Counted from the first letter of the stretch, positions 16,356 to 24,036 are shown. The stretch: 26,701 bases of DNA from Candidatus Cloacimonadota bacterium (GCA_014382685.1 JACNJG010000072.1:1-26701); one strand, 5' to 3'. The notes: generated from the sequence alone by a model not told the origin. Numbers and translations are program-made.

Positions 16356-16799
16356 TTATCGGCGTTCCTCGTATTTTTTTATTTTATATAAGCGCCTTTG
16401 ATGACGACCGCCATCAAATTTTGTGGTGAGCCACGTGTCAACTATTTTCTTTGCTTCCTCAAAAGAAATGAATCTTCCGGGAAGTATAAGCATGTTTGAA
16501 TCATTATGCTGTCGTGAGAGTCTTGCAATAGTTTCTGAGGTGCAAAGCGCAGCTCGAATACCTTTTACTTTATTTGTAACGATGCTCATTCCGATGCCTG
16601 ATCCGCAAATAGCAATTCCGTAATCTGCAGTGCCATCTGCAACTTTTTCCGCAGCAAGGAACCCATAATCGGGATAATCTATTGATTCTGCTGAGGAAGT
16701 ACCTCCATCTATAAGTGAATAATTCTCACTCTTTAGATAAGTAATAAGCTGCTCTTTTAGAGCATATCCGGCATGATCGGAAGCGATGATTATTTTCAT
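16356..16799 (-). CDS. rpiB: Ribose-5-phosphate isomerase B
   Basis: The start chosen is ATG 16799 (147 residues, MKIIIASDHAGYALKE...). An upstream in-frame ATG at 16847 would add 16 non-conserved residues. RpiB interconverts ribose 5-phosphate and ribulose 5-phosphate. Visible family marks are SDHAG near the N-terminus, catalytic Cys65 in AICGSGIGMSI, and His98 in RQHNDSN with the following MLILPGR. The length is normal for RpiB. It sits 84 bases after the acyl-CoA synthetase gene and ahead of glyA; rpiB-glyA pairs are common in bacteria. Confidence 0.95.
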   Translation of the reverse strand: MKIIIASDHAGYALKEQLITYLKSENYSLIDGGTSSAESIDYPDYGFLAAEKVADGTADYGIAICGSGIGMSIVTNKVKGIRAALCTSETIARLSRQHNDSNMLILPGRFISFEEAKKIVDTWLTTKFDGGRHQRRLYKIKKYEERR

Positions 16800-16883
16800 A
16801 TTTTTCTCTTCATTGGCTATAAAGCAAGCAAAAGCAAGGAAATACAATCAATCTTATTCGGAATCGCTAATAGAAGCTTCGAA

Positions 16884-18524
16884 TTATCCAAGATTTAATT
16901 TTTTAGTCATTTCATCGCGAAGTTTGAATTTTTGGATTTTTCCTGATGCGGTCATCGGAAAGCTATTAACAAATACAACGTAATAGGGCTGTTTATGACG
17001 CGCAATGTTTTGCATGCAGAAATCTTTGATCTCTTCCTCTGTTGCGGTCTCCCCTTCTTTTAGCTTGATAGCTGCTAAAACCTGTTCTCCATATTTTTGA
17101 TCTGGCACTCCGACAACCTGTACATCGTTGATTTTTGGATGAGTGTAGAGAAATTCTTCGATTTCACGAGGATAAACATTCTCACCGCCACGTATGATCA
17201 TGTCCTTGATACGACCTGTAATTTTAAGATATCCGTCTTCATCCACCACACCAAGATCGCCTGAATGCAGCCAGCCGTTTTTTATTGATGTTTCAGTTTC
17301 CTTTTCCATCTTGTAATAACCGGTCATCACGCATTCACCTGACATAATGACCTCGCCCTGTTCACCGGGCTTGCAATCCAATTCAGTTTCCAGATTAACT
17401 ATTCTCATTTCCATTGGGGGTAAAACTCTTCCCACAGTTGTCGTGCGATGTTCGACATCATCATCAACAGATGTCATTGTAATAACAGGAGAGTTTTCAG
17501 TTAAGCCATAAGCAATAGTGATCTGTGAGCAATGCATGTCGTTAATAACCTTGTTCATAACCTCGACAGGACACGGTGAGCCCGCCATAATACCGGTACG
17601 AAGTGATTTTGTGTCATATTCTTGCCTGTTTTCAACACCAAGCTCGGCAATAAACATCGTAGGTACACCATGTAAAACAGTGCATTTCTCATTATTAACA
17701 AGTTTAAGTACTTCTTCAGCATCAAAGGTAACGAGCGGCAGCATGGTAGTGCCATGTGTAACAGCGGCAAGTATTCCAAGAACGCAGCCGAAGCAGTGGA
17801 AGAACGGAACAGGAATGCACATACGGTCTTTTTCAGTAAGTTTCATCTGTTTGCCAATAAGGTAAGCATTATTAGCAATATTATGATGCGTTAGCATAAC
17901 ACCTTTCGGGAATCCAGTAGTCCCGGAAGTATATTGCATATTGATAACATCATCTTCTTTTAGCGTTTTTTTAATTTCATCCAGCTCAGCATCCGAGATG
18001 TCTTTGCCCATTTCTCTGAAATCTTTGTAACTCAAAGCATGTTCGCTTGTTGGTCCGTCAAATAAAACAACGTTTTTGAGCATTGGATTTTTTTTTGATT
18101 CAAGCTTTCCTTTGCCGAACCATATTGCATCATCTAAAACCTTTTTTAGCATGTTAAAATATTCACTGGTTTTGAATTTATCTATCAAGAAAATCGCCTT
18201 AGTATCGGACTGTTTTAATAAATATTCAAGCTCATGTGATCTATAATTAGTATTAACGGTAACAAGAACAGCACCAATCTTAGCGAGTGCGAACATTAAA
18301 ATTGGCCATTCGGGGACGTTGGTTGACCAAATTGACACGTGGTCACCTTTTGTGATTTTCAAAGCCAAAAGGGATTTGGCAACTCTATCGACCTCATCAT
18401 TAAATTGCTTATATGTAAGCCGAATATTTTGATCCGGATATACCAGGGCTTCGTTATCCGGAAATTCTTTTGAAATTCTTTCAATCAGATGTCCCAACGT
18501 TTCATTTAGTGGCATTTTATTCAT
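16884..18524 (-). CDS. AMP-forming acyl-CoA synthetase (FACS type)
   Basis: The start is ATG 18524, preceded by AAGGAG seven bases upstream; a longer reading from 18572 would run through an intergenic hairpin and is rejected. The protein has 546 residues. The adenylation motifs are complete: P-loop YTSGTTGFPKG (198-208), YGLTENSP, the hinge SGDLGVVDEDGYLKITGRIKDMI, and the catalytic Lys in TASGKIQKFK near the C-terminus. It activates a carboxylic acid to acyl-AMP and then acyl-CoA. The sequence resembles medium- or long-chain fatty-acyl-CoA synthetases, but the substrate cannot be read from it. It is the second gene after 18595-20235. Confidence 0.92.
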   Translation of the reverse strand: MNKMPLNETLGHLIERISKEFPDNEALVYPDQNIRLTYKQFNDEVDRVAKSLLALKITKGDHVSIWSTNVPEWPILMFALAKIGAVLVTVNTNYRSHELEYLLKQSDTKAIFLIDKFKTSEYFNMLKKVLDDAIWFGKGKLESKKNPMLKNVVLFDGPTSEHALSYKDFREMGKDISDAELDEIKKTLKEDDVINMQYTSGTTGFPKGVMLTHHNIANNAYLIGKQMKLTEKDRMCIPVPFFHCFGCVLGILAAVTHGTTMLPLVTFDAEEVLKLVNNEKCTVLHGVPTMFIAELGVENRQEYDTKSLRTGIMAGSPCPVEVMNKVINDMHCSQITIAYGLTENSPVITMTSVDDDVEHRTTTVGRVLPPMEMRIVNLETELDCKPGEQGEVIMSGECVMTGYYKMEKETETSIKNGWLHSGDLGVVDEDGYLKITGRIKDMIIRGGENVYPREIEEFLYTHPKINDVQVVGVPDQKYGEQVLAAIKLKEGETATEEEIKDFCMQNIARHKQPYYVVFVNSFPMTASGKIQKFKLRDEMTKKLNLG

Positions 18525-18548
18525 ATTGATTCTCCTTAAATATGCAAT

Positions 18549-18582
18549 CACGAGTCTGATAGCATTCAGCATCAGACTCGTG
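18549..18582 (-). other. Perfect intergenic hairpin between the two acyl-CoA synthetase genes
   Basis: CACGAGTCTGAT (18549-18560) and ATCAGACTCGTG (18571-18582) form a perfect 12-base-pair stem with a 10-base loop. On the minus-strand mRNA it lies 12 bases after the stop of the first gene and about 24 before the start of the second. No U run follows, so it is more likely an mRNA stabiliser, processing site or attenuator than an intrinsic terminator. Confidence 0.7.
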
Positions 18583-18594
18583 CTGACAAATAAA

Positions 18595-20235
18595 TTATCC
18601 TTGTTTCCTCAATATCCTTCTCAAAAGTTTACCGGAAATAGTTTTAGGCAAACTGTCTTTATATTCGATAATTCGTGGATATTTATATGGAGCGGTCCTT
18701 GATTTGACAAAATTCTGAATCTCTTTTGTCAATTCCTCTGAAGGTTCATATCCTTTAGTAAGGACTATAAAAGCTTTAACAAGTATCCCTCGAATACCAT
18801 CCGGGTCATTAACACCAACAACCGCAGATTCAGCAACGGCTGGATGTTCGATCAGAACTGATTCAACTTCAAATGGACCGATTCTATATCCGGAAGATTT
18901 AATAACATCGTCGTCTCTGCCTACAAACCAGAAATATCCATCTTCATCACGATATGCTTTGTCGCCGGTAAGATAATAATCGCCCTGGAACGCCGTTGCC
19001 ATAATATCCGGATCTTTCCAGTATTCTTTCATAAGTCCTGGGGGTTTGGGTTTGCTTTTGTCCAGATACAAGGCAATTTGACCTTCTTCATTTGGAGGGC
19101 ATTCCTCTAGATCATCATTGATAACCCTTACATCATGGCCGGGAGTAGGCAATCCCACAGAGCCAAACTTCAAAGGGAGAAAAGTGAAGTTGGAAAGAAG
19201 TGCAACGGTTTCAGTCTGCCCGAAAAAGTCATAGATATCAAGGTTAAAGTTATCCTTCCAAACTCTAATAACTTCCGGATTCAAAGGTTCTCCTGCTGCC
19301 AGGCAATGCCTTAGTTTTAATTTGAATTTACTGAGATCGGTCTGGATCAGCATTCTATAGACAGTTGGCGGTGCACAAAAAGTTGTTACACCATATCTTT
19401 CCATCAGACCTAGCAGTCCATCAGCGTCAAATCTTCCAGGATTGTCCCACTGGATAATAGCTGCGCCAACTATCATTTGCCCAAATAATTTTCCCCATGC
19501 GCACTTAGCCCAACCTGTATCGGAGACAGTCAAGTGTAAATCAGTTGGTTTCAAACCTTGACAGAATCTAGCTGTTACTTCATGTCCAAGAGGATAGGCG
19601 TGTGTGTGAAGTACCATTTTGGGGTGTCCGGTAGTACCTGAAGTAAAATAAATCATCAACGGGTCTGAACTTTTCGTATTGATAATTTTATTTTTATCAA
19701 GCGAGATTGGCATCTCTTTCATTTTTGCAACGAGATCTACCCAACCTGAATTTGAGCCATCCATAAGGATTTTATGTTTTACAAAAGTGCATTTTTTTAT
19801 TGCTTCATCAACGGATGCAATATGATTAGAATTTGTAATAACTCCAACTGCTTCAGAGCGATTCAATCTGTATTCAATATCCTTAGTGGTAAGAAGAGTA
19901 GTTCCGGGCATAGGAACAATACCAAGCTTGAACATACCAAGCATGCAGTAGTACCATTCGGGCACAGAATCAGAAATGACCAGAATTTTATCTCCCTTCT
20001 TGAACCCAAGGTCCAACAGGAGATTTGCCACTTTGTTTGACTGCACCATTAACTCATAAAAGGTGTCGAATTTAGCGGATTCGCCATCTGGTAAAATGGA
20101 AACAAGAGCCAATTTCGTTTTATCCGCCTCCGCCCATTTATCTACGACATCAAAAGCAAAATTATAATATTCCGGTACATTCCATTTCCATGTTTTACAA
20201 ATATCCTTATAAGTTTTTTTATCTACATTAGACAT
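18595..20235 (-). CDS. AMP-forming acyl-CoA synthetase (medium-chain/acetyl type)
   Basis: This gene encodes 546 residues. P-loop FTSGTTGHPKM (197-207), the DTGWAKCAWGKLFGQM block, DFFGQTE, the hinge TGDKAYRDEDGYFWFVGRDDDVIKSSGYRIGP, and catalytic Lys in LPKTISGKLLRR are all present. The DTGWAKCAW and SSGYRIGP blocks place it with the ACSM/medium-chain acyl-CoA synthetases rather than with the neighbouring FACS-type paralogue. It forms an acyl-CoA from a short, medium or aromatic acid. GGGAGG lies four bases before ATG 20235, and the start overlaps the stop of a 33-residue leader ORF by eight bases. A promoter with an operator-like palindrome lies upstream at 20415-20443. Confidence 0.93.
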   Translation of the reverse strand: MSNVDKKTYKDICKTWKWNVPEYYNFAFDVVDKWAEADKTKLALVSILPDGESAKFDTFYELMVQSNKVANLLLDLGFKKGDKILVISDSVPEWYYCMLGMFKLGIVPMPGTTLLTTKDIEYRLNRSEAVGVITNSNHIASVDEAIKKCTFVKHKILMDGSNSGWVDLVAKMKEMPISLDKNKIINTKSSDPLMIYFTSGTTGHPKMVLHTHAYPLGHEVTARFCQGLKPTDLHLTVSDTGWAKCAWGKLFGQMIVGAAIIQWDNPGRFDADGLLGLMERYGVTTFCAPPTVYRMLIQTDLSKFKLKLRHCLAAGEPLNPEVIRVWKDNFNLDIYDFFGQTETVALLSNFTFLPLKFGSVGLPTPGHDVRVINDDLEECPPNEEGQIALYLDKSKPKPPGLMKEYWKDPDIMATAFQGDYYLTGDKAYRDEDGYFWFVGRDDDVIKSSGYRIGPFEVESVLIEHPAVAESAVVGVNDPDGIRGILVKAFIVLTKGYEPSEELTKEIQNFVKSRTAPYKYPRIIEYKDSLPKTISGKLLRRILRKQG

Positions 20236-20329
20236 GTTGCCTCCCAGTTAAAGTGAATTTTGAGATAATCCGTTTTTTTTGCTTTATTTTATCCGAAATC
20301 ACTAAATTCTTTATTTTTTTTATATGCAT
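20228..20329 (-). CDS. Short basic leader ORF coupled to the acyl-CoA synthetase operon
   Basis: This ORF has 33 codons (starting MHIKKIKNLVISDKIKQKK) with a strong GGAGG four bases before ATG 20329. Its stop TAA shares the sequence ATGTCTAA with the start of the next gene, an eight-base overlap that suggests translational coupling. About one third of the residues are Lys or Arg. I recognise no family. It may be a leader peptide that controls ribosome loading on the synthetase, a true small protein, or a chance ORF with a good ribosome site. Confidence 0.4.
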   Translation of the reverse strand: MHIKKIKNLVISDKIKQKKRIISKFTLTGRQHV

Positions 20330-20414
20330 TTTACCTCCATGGTTTTCATTTTTCTTCAAAAATAAAATGGCATTTCTAATGTCAAGAAAATAGAGTATTT
20401 TTACAAATTGATAA

Positions 20415-20443
20415 ATCGTATTGTTCAATTTTTGAACTGGCAA
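20415..20443 (-). promoter_or_regulatory. Candidate promoter with operator palindrome for the acyl-CoA synthetase operon
   Basis: On the minus strand TTGCCA (20438-20443) and TACGAT (20415-20420) stand 17 bases apart. The spacer is largely filled by the perfect palindrome GTTCAATTTTTGAAC (20423-20437, six-base arms, three-base centre). A protein bound there would block RNA polymerase, so a dedicated repressor, perhaps acyl-CoA-responsive, is plausible. No regulator gene is seen nearby. A second TTGACA (minus strand, about 20380-20385) lacks a convincing -10 box. Confidence 0.45.
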
Positions 20444-20479
20444 ATCATAATTATAATGGTAAAATAAAATTATTTCTAA

Positions 20480-20709
20480 ATGAAGAAAAAAGTTCAGGTG
20501 ATCAAAAATGAAATATCTGAGCATGACACCTTTTCTATTAATTTTGGAGACAGTATGGGAGATGCTCCAATGTTAGGAGCTGTTGATTTACCTTTTTAGT
20601 TAGAAGTTATAATCTTGAAATTGAAAATATTGCAAAACAAAAAGGTTGGTTTTTAGGAACAAATTCGAGTGCTATTATTAAAGAGATACAAAAGAAAATT
20701 AATAAATAA
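20480..20709 (+). pseudogene. Frameshifted C-terminal fragment of a HAD-superfamily phosphatase
   Basis: From 20480 the frame reads to INFGDSMGDAPMLGAVDLPF and meets TAG at 20597-20599. If one T is restored in the T run at 20593-20597, it continues LVRSYNLEIENIAKQKGWFL and ends at TAA 20709. The GDSMGDAPML motif is the motif IV block of HAD phosphatases of the Cof/mannosyl-3-phosphoglycerate phosphatase type. Everything upstream of this block, including the nucleophile Asp motif, is absent. It is a decayed remnant at the left end of the AT-rich island. The rest of the stretch to 20845 shows no gene I can support. Confidence 0.65.
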
Positions 20710-20845
20710 TTGACAGGGAAACTTAATTTCACATGAAAAAGAAAAAGAATATGTGGAGATATGGAAATGTTGTTTATGGCATCCAAGATCAGCAAAACAT
20801 TTAATTTGAATAATCTAATGTCTGTTATTAGTATAAAAATCTACA

Positions 20846-21037
20846 ATGGATAAAATATTAGTTCAATCTAAAAATAGACTAATTCAAAAAAGATATAGTA
20901 AGAATACTCATTTAAGATATATACAAGAATTACTTGGTCATAAAAGCAGTATAACTACTGAGATTTATACTCATGTCTCAACTAATAATTTAAGAAATAT
21001 TACATCTCAAGGGAATTTGATTTTTTCAGATATATGA
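20846..21037 (+). pseudogene. Internally deleted tyrosine recombinase (integrase) remnant
   Basis: This ORF has 63 codons. The first part (RLIQKRYSKNT) looks like the N-terminal SAM-like domain motif of tyrosine recombinases. It runs straight into the C-terminal catalytic end LRYIQELLGHKSS, with the GH(K) box and the nucleophile Tyr in TEIYTHVS. The central domain with the catalytic Arg and HxxR is missing, so the enzyme cannot be active. It is followed closely by an attC-like structure and two cassette-like ORFs in the same direction, consistent with the remains of an integron-like or phage-like integrase. Confidence 0.7.
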
Positions 21038-21040
21038 GAA

Positions 21041-21120
21041 ATAACAGAATAAAATATTCGTTTATCATGCCAATATGGCGGGCTATACGACATATGGCAT
21101 ATAGCCAGTTGTTACAGGCA
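21041..21120 (+). other. attC-like recombination site (candidate 1)
   Basis: TAACA (21042-21046) and TGTTA (21110-21114) form complementary ends. Inside, GGCTATA (21081-21087) pairs with TATAGCC (21100-21106), and ATGCCAATATG (21067-21077) can alternatively pair with CATATGGCAT (21091-21100). The site begins four bases after the integrase remnant stop and ends just before the next ORF. The outer AAC and GTT with inner imperfect arms fit the general plan of integron attC sites, though the core (GTTACAG) departs from the GTTRRRY consensus. Confidence 0.4.
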
Positions 21121-21158
21121 AGTTAAAATAAATAAATAAAAAAATAGAAAGAAAAAAA

Positions 21159-23084
21159 ATGAAAGTTAAAGAAAACAAAAAAAATAAAGTTCAAAAGAGT
21201 TTTGGACCCGTAGATAATTTTGAGAACTATTTAATACCAGATTGGTGGAAACGTATCTTCAACTCGATGTATTTAAAGACAGATGGAGATGTTGTTGAAG
21301 ATGAAAATATTACAAAAGAAGAAGTTAGCATTTTTACTCAGATATTGAAATTTGATAAAAATGCAATAATACTGGATTTGGCCTGTGGTCAAGGACGACA
21401 CACACTTGAACTGGCAAAAAGAGGATATACTAACCTCTATGGGTTAGACAGGTCCCGCTACCTTATCAAGAGAGCAAAAAGAATTGCTGATAGAGAAAGA
21501 TTATCTGTAAACTTTAAGGAAGGCGATGCACGCAAACTTCCGTATCCGACAGATACTTTTGATTTCGTTTTGATTTTGGGCAACAGTTTCGGATATTTTG
21601 AAAATCTTGAAGATGACACGAAAATTCTTAAAGAAGTGTTTCGAGTACTTAAACCAAACGGATTATTCTTTATAGATGTTGCAGATGGAGTTTATTTGAA
21701 AGACAATTATAGCCCTCGCAGTTGGGAATGGATTGACAAAAAGCATTTTGTGTGCAGGGAGAGAGTTTTAGCATCTGATAATGAAAGATTAATTTCTCGT
21801 GAAGTCATTACGCATATAGAAAAAGGTGTCATCGTCGATCAATTTTATGCAGAACGATTATATACAAAAGAAAGCTTATCGGAACAATTGCAAAAAGCAA
21901 GGTTTGAAGAAGTGAATTTTCACGGATCCATAAAAACTGATTCGCAAAGAAACCAGGATTTGGGTATGATGGAACAAAGATTAATTGTTACCTCACAAGT
22001 AATAAAAGAATGGACACCACAAAAAGTGGTAAATAAAGAATTGAAGAATGTTGTAGTGTTGCTGGGTGATGCTAACTTTCCCGATAAAATTAAGCCTAAT
22101 TCAACTTTTGATAAAGATGATTTAACAGCAATTGAAAAACTAAAAGAAGCATTAAATAAATTAACTGAATATAAATTCATATACTTAGCTAATCATAAAA
22201 CACTAATATCAGATTTAAATAAAATTAATGGTAAGCAATGTTTAGTCTTAAATTTGTGTGATGAGGGATATCAAAATCTTTCAGAAAAAGAACTCCATAT
22301 TCCTGCTTTGCTCGAAATTTTTGATTTGCCATACTCCGGTTCTTCCCCTCAATGTTTAGCCAATTGTTACGATAAATCATTAATCAGAGGAATAGCCAAG
22401 GAAATGAACATTCCCGTCGCACAGGGTTTTTTGATAAATCCCGAAGATAATATTTATGAAATAAATAATATTTCTTTTCCGGTAATTGCAAAACCAAATT
22501 TTGCAGATGGTAGTTTTGGTATTACAAAAAAAAATGTGGCAAACAACATTATTGAATTAAACGATGCTATTTCAACAATTAGAAATGAATTTGGCTATAA
22601 CAAACCTATACTTGTTGAAGAATTTTTATCAGGGAAAGAAATTACGGTTGGAATTATAGGTAATCCACCCGAAAATTATTACATCCTCCCTCTTATAGAA
22701 GAAGATTATAGTGAATTACCTTCAGAATTACCAAAAATCTGTGGATATGAAGCTAAATGGATAGAGGATTCACCATACTTTAATAAACTGAAATCGGTAA
22801 AAGCAGATATTTCAGAAGAAATTAGTCAATCAATAATAACTTGGAGTTTGAAATTAAGTGAAAGGTTAAATTGCAATGACTACTGCCGATTTGATTGGCG
22901 TATGGACATTGACGAAGTTCCAAAACTATTAGAAATTAATCCAAATCCCGGATGGTGTTGGGATGGACATTTAGCCAAAATGTCAGCGATTGCAGGAATT
23001 AATTATTCAGAAATGTTGCGGAAAATAATTACAGCTACAGAACAAAGATTAGATTCCAATACTTTAAATATAACCAGCCTGTAA
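21159..23084 (+). CDS. SAM methyltransferase fused to D-Ala-D-Ala-ligase-type ATP-grasp domain
   Basis: This gene encodes 641 residues in two parts. Residues about 30-280 are a class I methyltransferase with motif I ILDLACGQGRH (71-81), acidic GLDRS (95-99), GDARKLPYPTDTFDFVLI (122-139) and VLKPNGLFFIDVADG (163-177). Residues about 297-625 are an ATP-grasp ligase with FPVIAKPNFADGSFGI (440-455), ILVEEFLSGKEITVGI (484-499), CRFDWRMD and LLEINPNPG (590-598), as in D-Ala-D-Ala ligases. The likely chemistry is ATP-driven amide bond formation plus methylation of the same small product; neither substrate is known. The stop lies in the left arm of the attC-like site at 23079-23209, as often seen in gene cassettes. 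Codon use is notably AT-rich and the ribosome site is weak. Confidence 0.88.
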   Translation: MKVKENKKNKVQKSFGPVDNFENYLIPDWWKRIFNSMYLKTDGDVVEDENITKEEVSIFTQILKFDKNAIILDLACGQGRHTLELAKRGYTNLYGLDRSRYLIKRAKRIADRERLSVNFKEGDARKLPYPTDTFDFVLILGNSFGYFENLEDDTKILKEVFRVLKPNGLFFIDVADGVYLKDNYSPRSWEWIDKKHFVCRERVLASDNERLISREVITHIEKGVIVDQFYAERLYTKESLSEQLQKARFEEVNFHGSIKTDSQRNQDLGMMEQRLIVTSQVIKEWTPQKVVNKELKNVVVLLGDANFPDKIKPNSTFDKDDLTAIEKLKEALNKLTEYKFIYLANHKTLISDLNKINGKQCLVLNLCDEGYQNLSEKELHIPALLEIFDLPYSGSSPQCLANCYDKSLIRGIAKEMNIPVAQGFLINPEDNIYEINNISFPVIAKPNFADGSFGITKKNVANNIIELNDAISTIRNEFGYNKPILVEEFLSGKEITVGIIGNPPENYYILPLIEEDYSELPSELPKICGYEAKWIEDSPYFNKLKSVKADISEEISQSIITWSLKLSERLNCNDYCRFDWRMDIDEVPKLLEINPNPGWCWDGHLAKMSAIAGINYSEMLRKIITATEQRLDSNTLNITSL

Positions 23085-23209
23085 CAATGTATATAAATAA
23101 TAGCCGAGACAGTAGTAAATTCAAGGGTTGTAGCCCGCTTCAACTTTCTTGTTGCTTGAAAGGAATGAAGACCGCAGTCGGCTACTATTCTTATACTCAA
23201 CGTTATCAG
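23079..23209 (+). other. attC-like recombination site (candidate 2), long imperfect hairpin
   Basis: The left arm (23079-23107, from CCTGTAACAATG to AATAGCCGA) matches the reverse complement of the right arm (23178-23209, from TCGGCTACTATT to CAACGTTATCAG) over about 30 bases with few mismatches and unpaired bases. The ends carry TAAC and GTTA, as in integron attC sites, and the 131-base length fits. The variable centre (23109-23176) has a TTCAAG/CTTGAA inner pair. The stop codon of the preceding ORF lies inside it. The core GTTATCA departs from the GTTRRRY consensus, so the call remains tentative. Confidence 0.5.
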
Positions 23210-23240
23210 AAATAGTGTGGCAATCAAAGGAGGTGAACAA

Positions 23241-23834
23241 ATGGATATTAATGAAATAGAGATGCTATTAAAAAAATTCAGATGGCATACTTTACAAAGA
23301 ATGTATGGTTGTGCTCATAGCTCAATAATTGGATTTATATCAACTGAATGGATTAGTCTTTCACTGGAGAATTCTATACTGGACGGTGCTCCTTCGCCAA
23401 TAATAGGCAACGGCAGAGCAGGCCAAACAAATGCAGATATATTGTTGTGCAAAGATGGTAGACCTGTCATCCCAGTGGAAGTAGAAACGGATGTTTCTAA
23501 GTATAAAGAAAAAACAGATTCTTTATTTGCATATTTGAGCAATAAAAAGGATTTCGATGGTATCGAATTCGGATTATTATTCATGACGAATCTATGTAAT
23601 GGTGATACGAAGTACAAACACAATTGGGAAAAAATAAAGCTGAGAGCGACAAAAAGCGAAAAAAATAATATCGCCCTCGTTTCGATAATTAAGGAAAGAG
23701 CACGACTGGGAAAAGATTCCCCTTTGAATGTTTTGAGAAAGCGTAATGACTATTTTCCATGGGATATTATAACTGTTGACTATTGGATTTACAGTGCAAA
23801 TCGGACAAAAGAGGGGAATTTATGGAGAAAATGA
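23241..23834 (+). CDS. Cassette-borne protein, possible PD-(D/E)xK-like fold
   Basis: Start ATG 23241 is fixed by AGGAGGTG six bases upstream; a longer reading from 23217 would include that ribosome site. The protein has 197 residues and no signal or membrane segment. A motif N-A-D66-ILL, nine residues of turn, then VIPVE80-V-E82-T is followed by a helix, which resembles the central strand pair of PD-(D/E)xK nuclease folds, but with Glu in place of the usual Lys. Later strands (FGLLFMTNL, NNIALVSII) also fit an alpha/beta fold. I do not recognise a named family. It sits between two cassette-boundary-like sequences and may be a mobile cassette gene. Confidence 0.7.
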   Translation: MDINEIEMLLKKFRWHTLQRMYGCAHSSIIGFISTEWISLSLENSILDGAPSPIIGNGRAGQTNADILLCKDGRPVIPVEVETDVSKYKEKTDSLFAYLSNKKDFDGIEFGLLFMTNLCNGDTKYKHNWEKIKLRATKSEKNNIALVSIIKERARLGKDSPLNVLRKRNDYFPWDIITVDYWIYSANRTKEGNLWRK

Positions 23835-24036
23835 GAAACAACTATGCCACACTACATCCGATAACACAGCATATACGCTTCGGGCTTCGGGCTTGCTCTT
23901 TGGGACATTGCTCACTTTGCCTACCTTCCCGTAGTTTTAATGAAGGCAGGTGGCTTTATGTCAATTCTGTATTTTCCTTGACGATATTCTTCCCAAAATT
24001 CGATTGAATGAAATTTATTTTGTGGAGATAAAAACT
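23835..24036. repeat. Cassette-boundary-like intergenic sequence with imperfect hairpin
   Basis: Directly after TGA 23834, the bases GAAACAAC parallel the GAAATAAC that follows the integrase remnant stop at 21037, and GATAACA follows at 23860. A GGGCTTC repeat (CTTCGGGCTTCGGGCTT, 23879-23895) and a stem CCTACCTTC (23920-23928) with GAAGGCAGG (23942-23950) follow. No matching right arm with GTT was found, so this may be half of an attC-like site cut by a deletion, with the island ending before the transglutaminase gene. Confidence 0.35.

Noticed and set aside
20228..20524. Longer 98-codon version of the leader ORF
   Set aside because: Its upstream part covers the predicted promoter and operator and has no ribosome site; only the last 33 codons follow a strong GGAGG.
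23950..24036. N-terminal extension of the transglutaminase-like protein
   Set aside because: It would bury the signal peptide that begins at 24037, and its start lies in a hairpin arm without a ribosome site.
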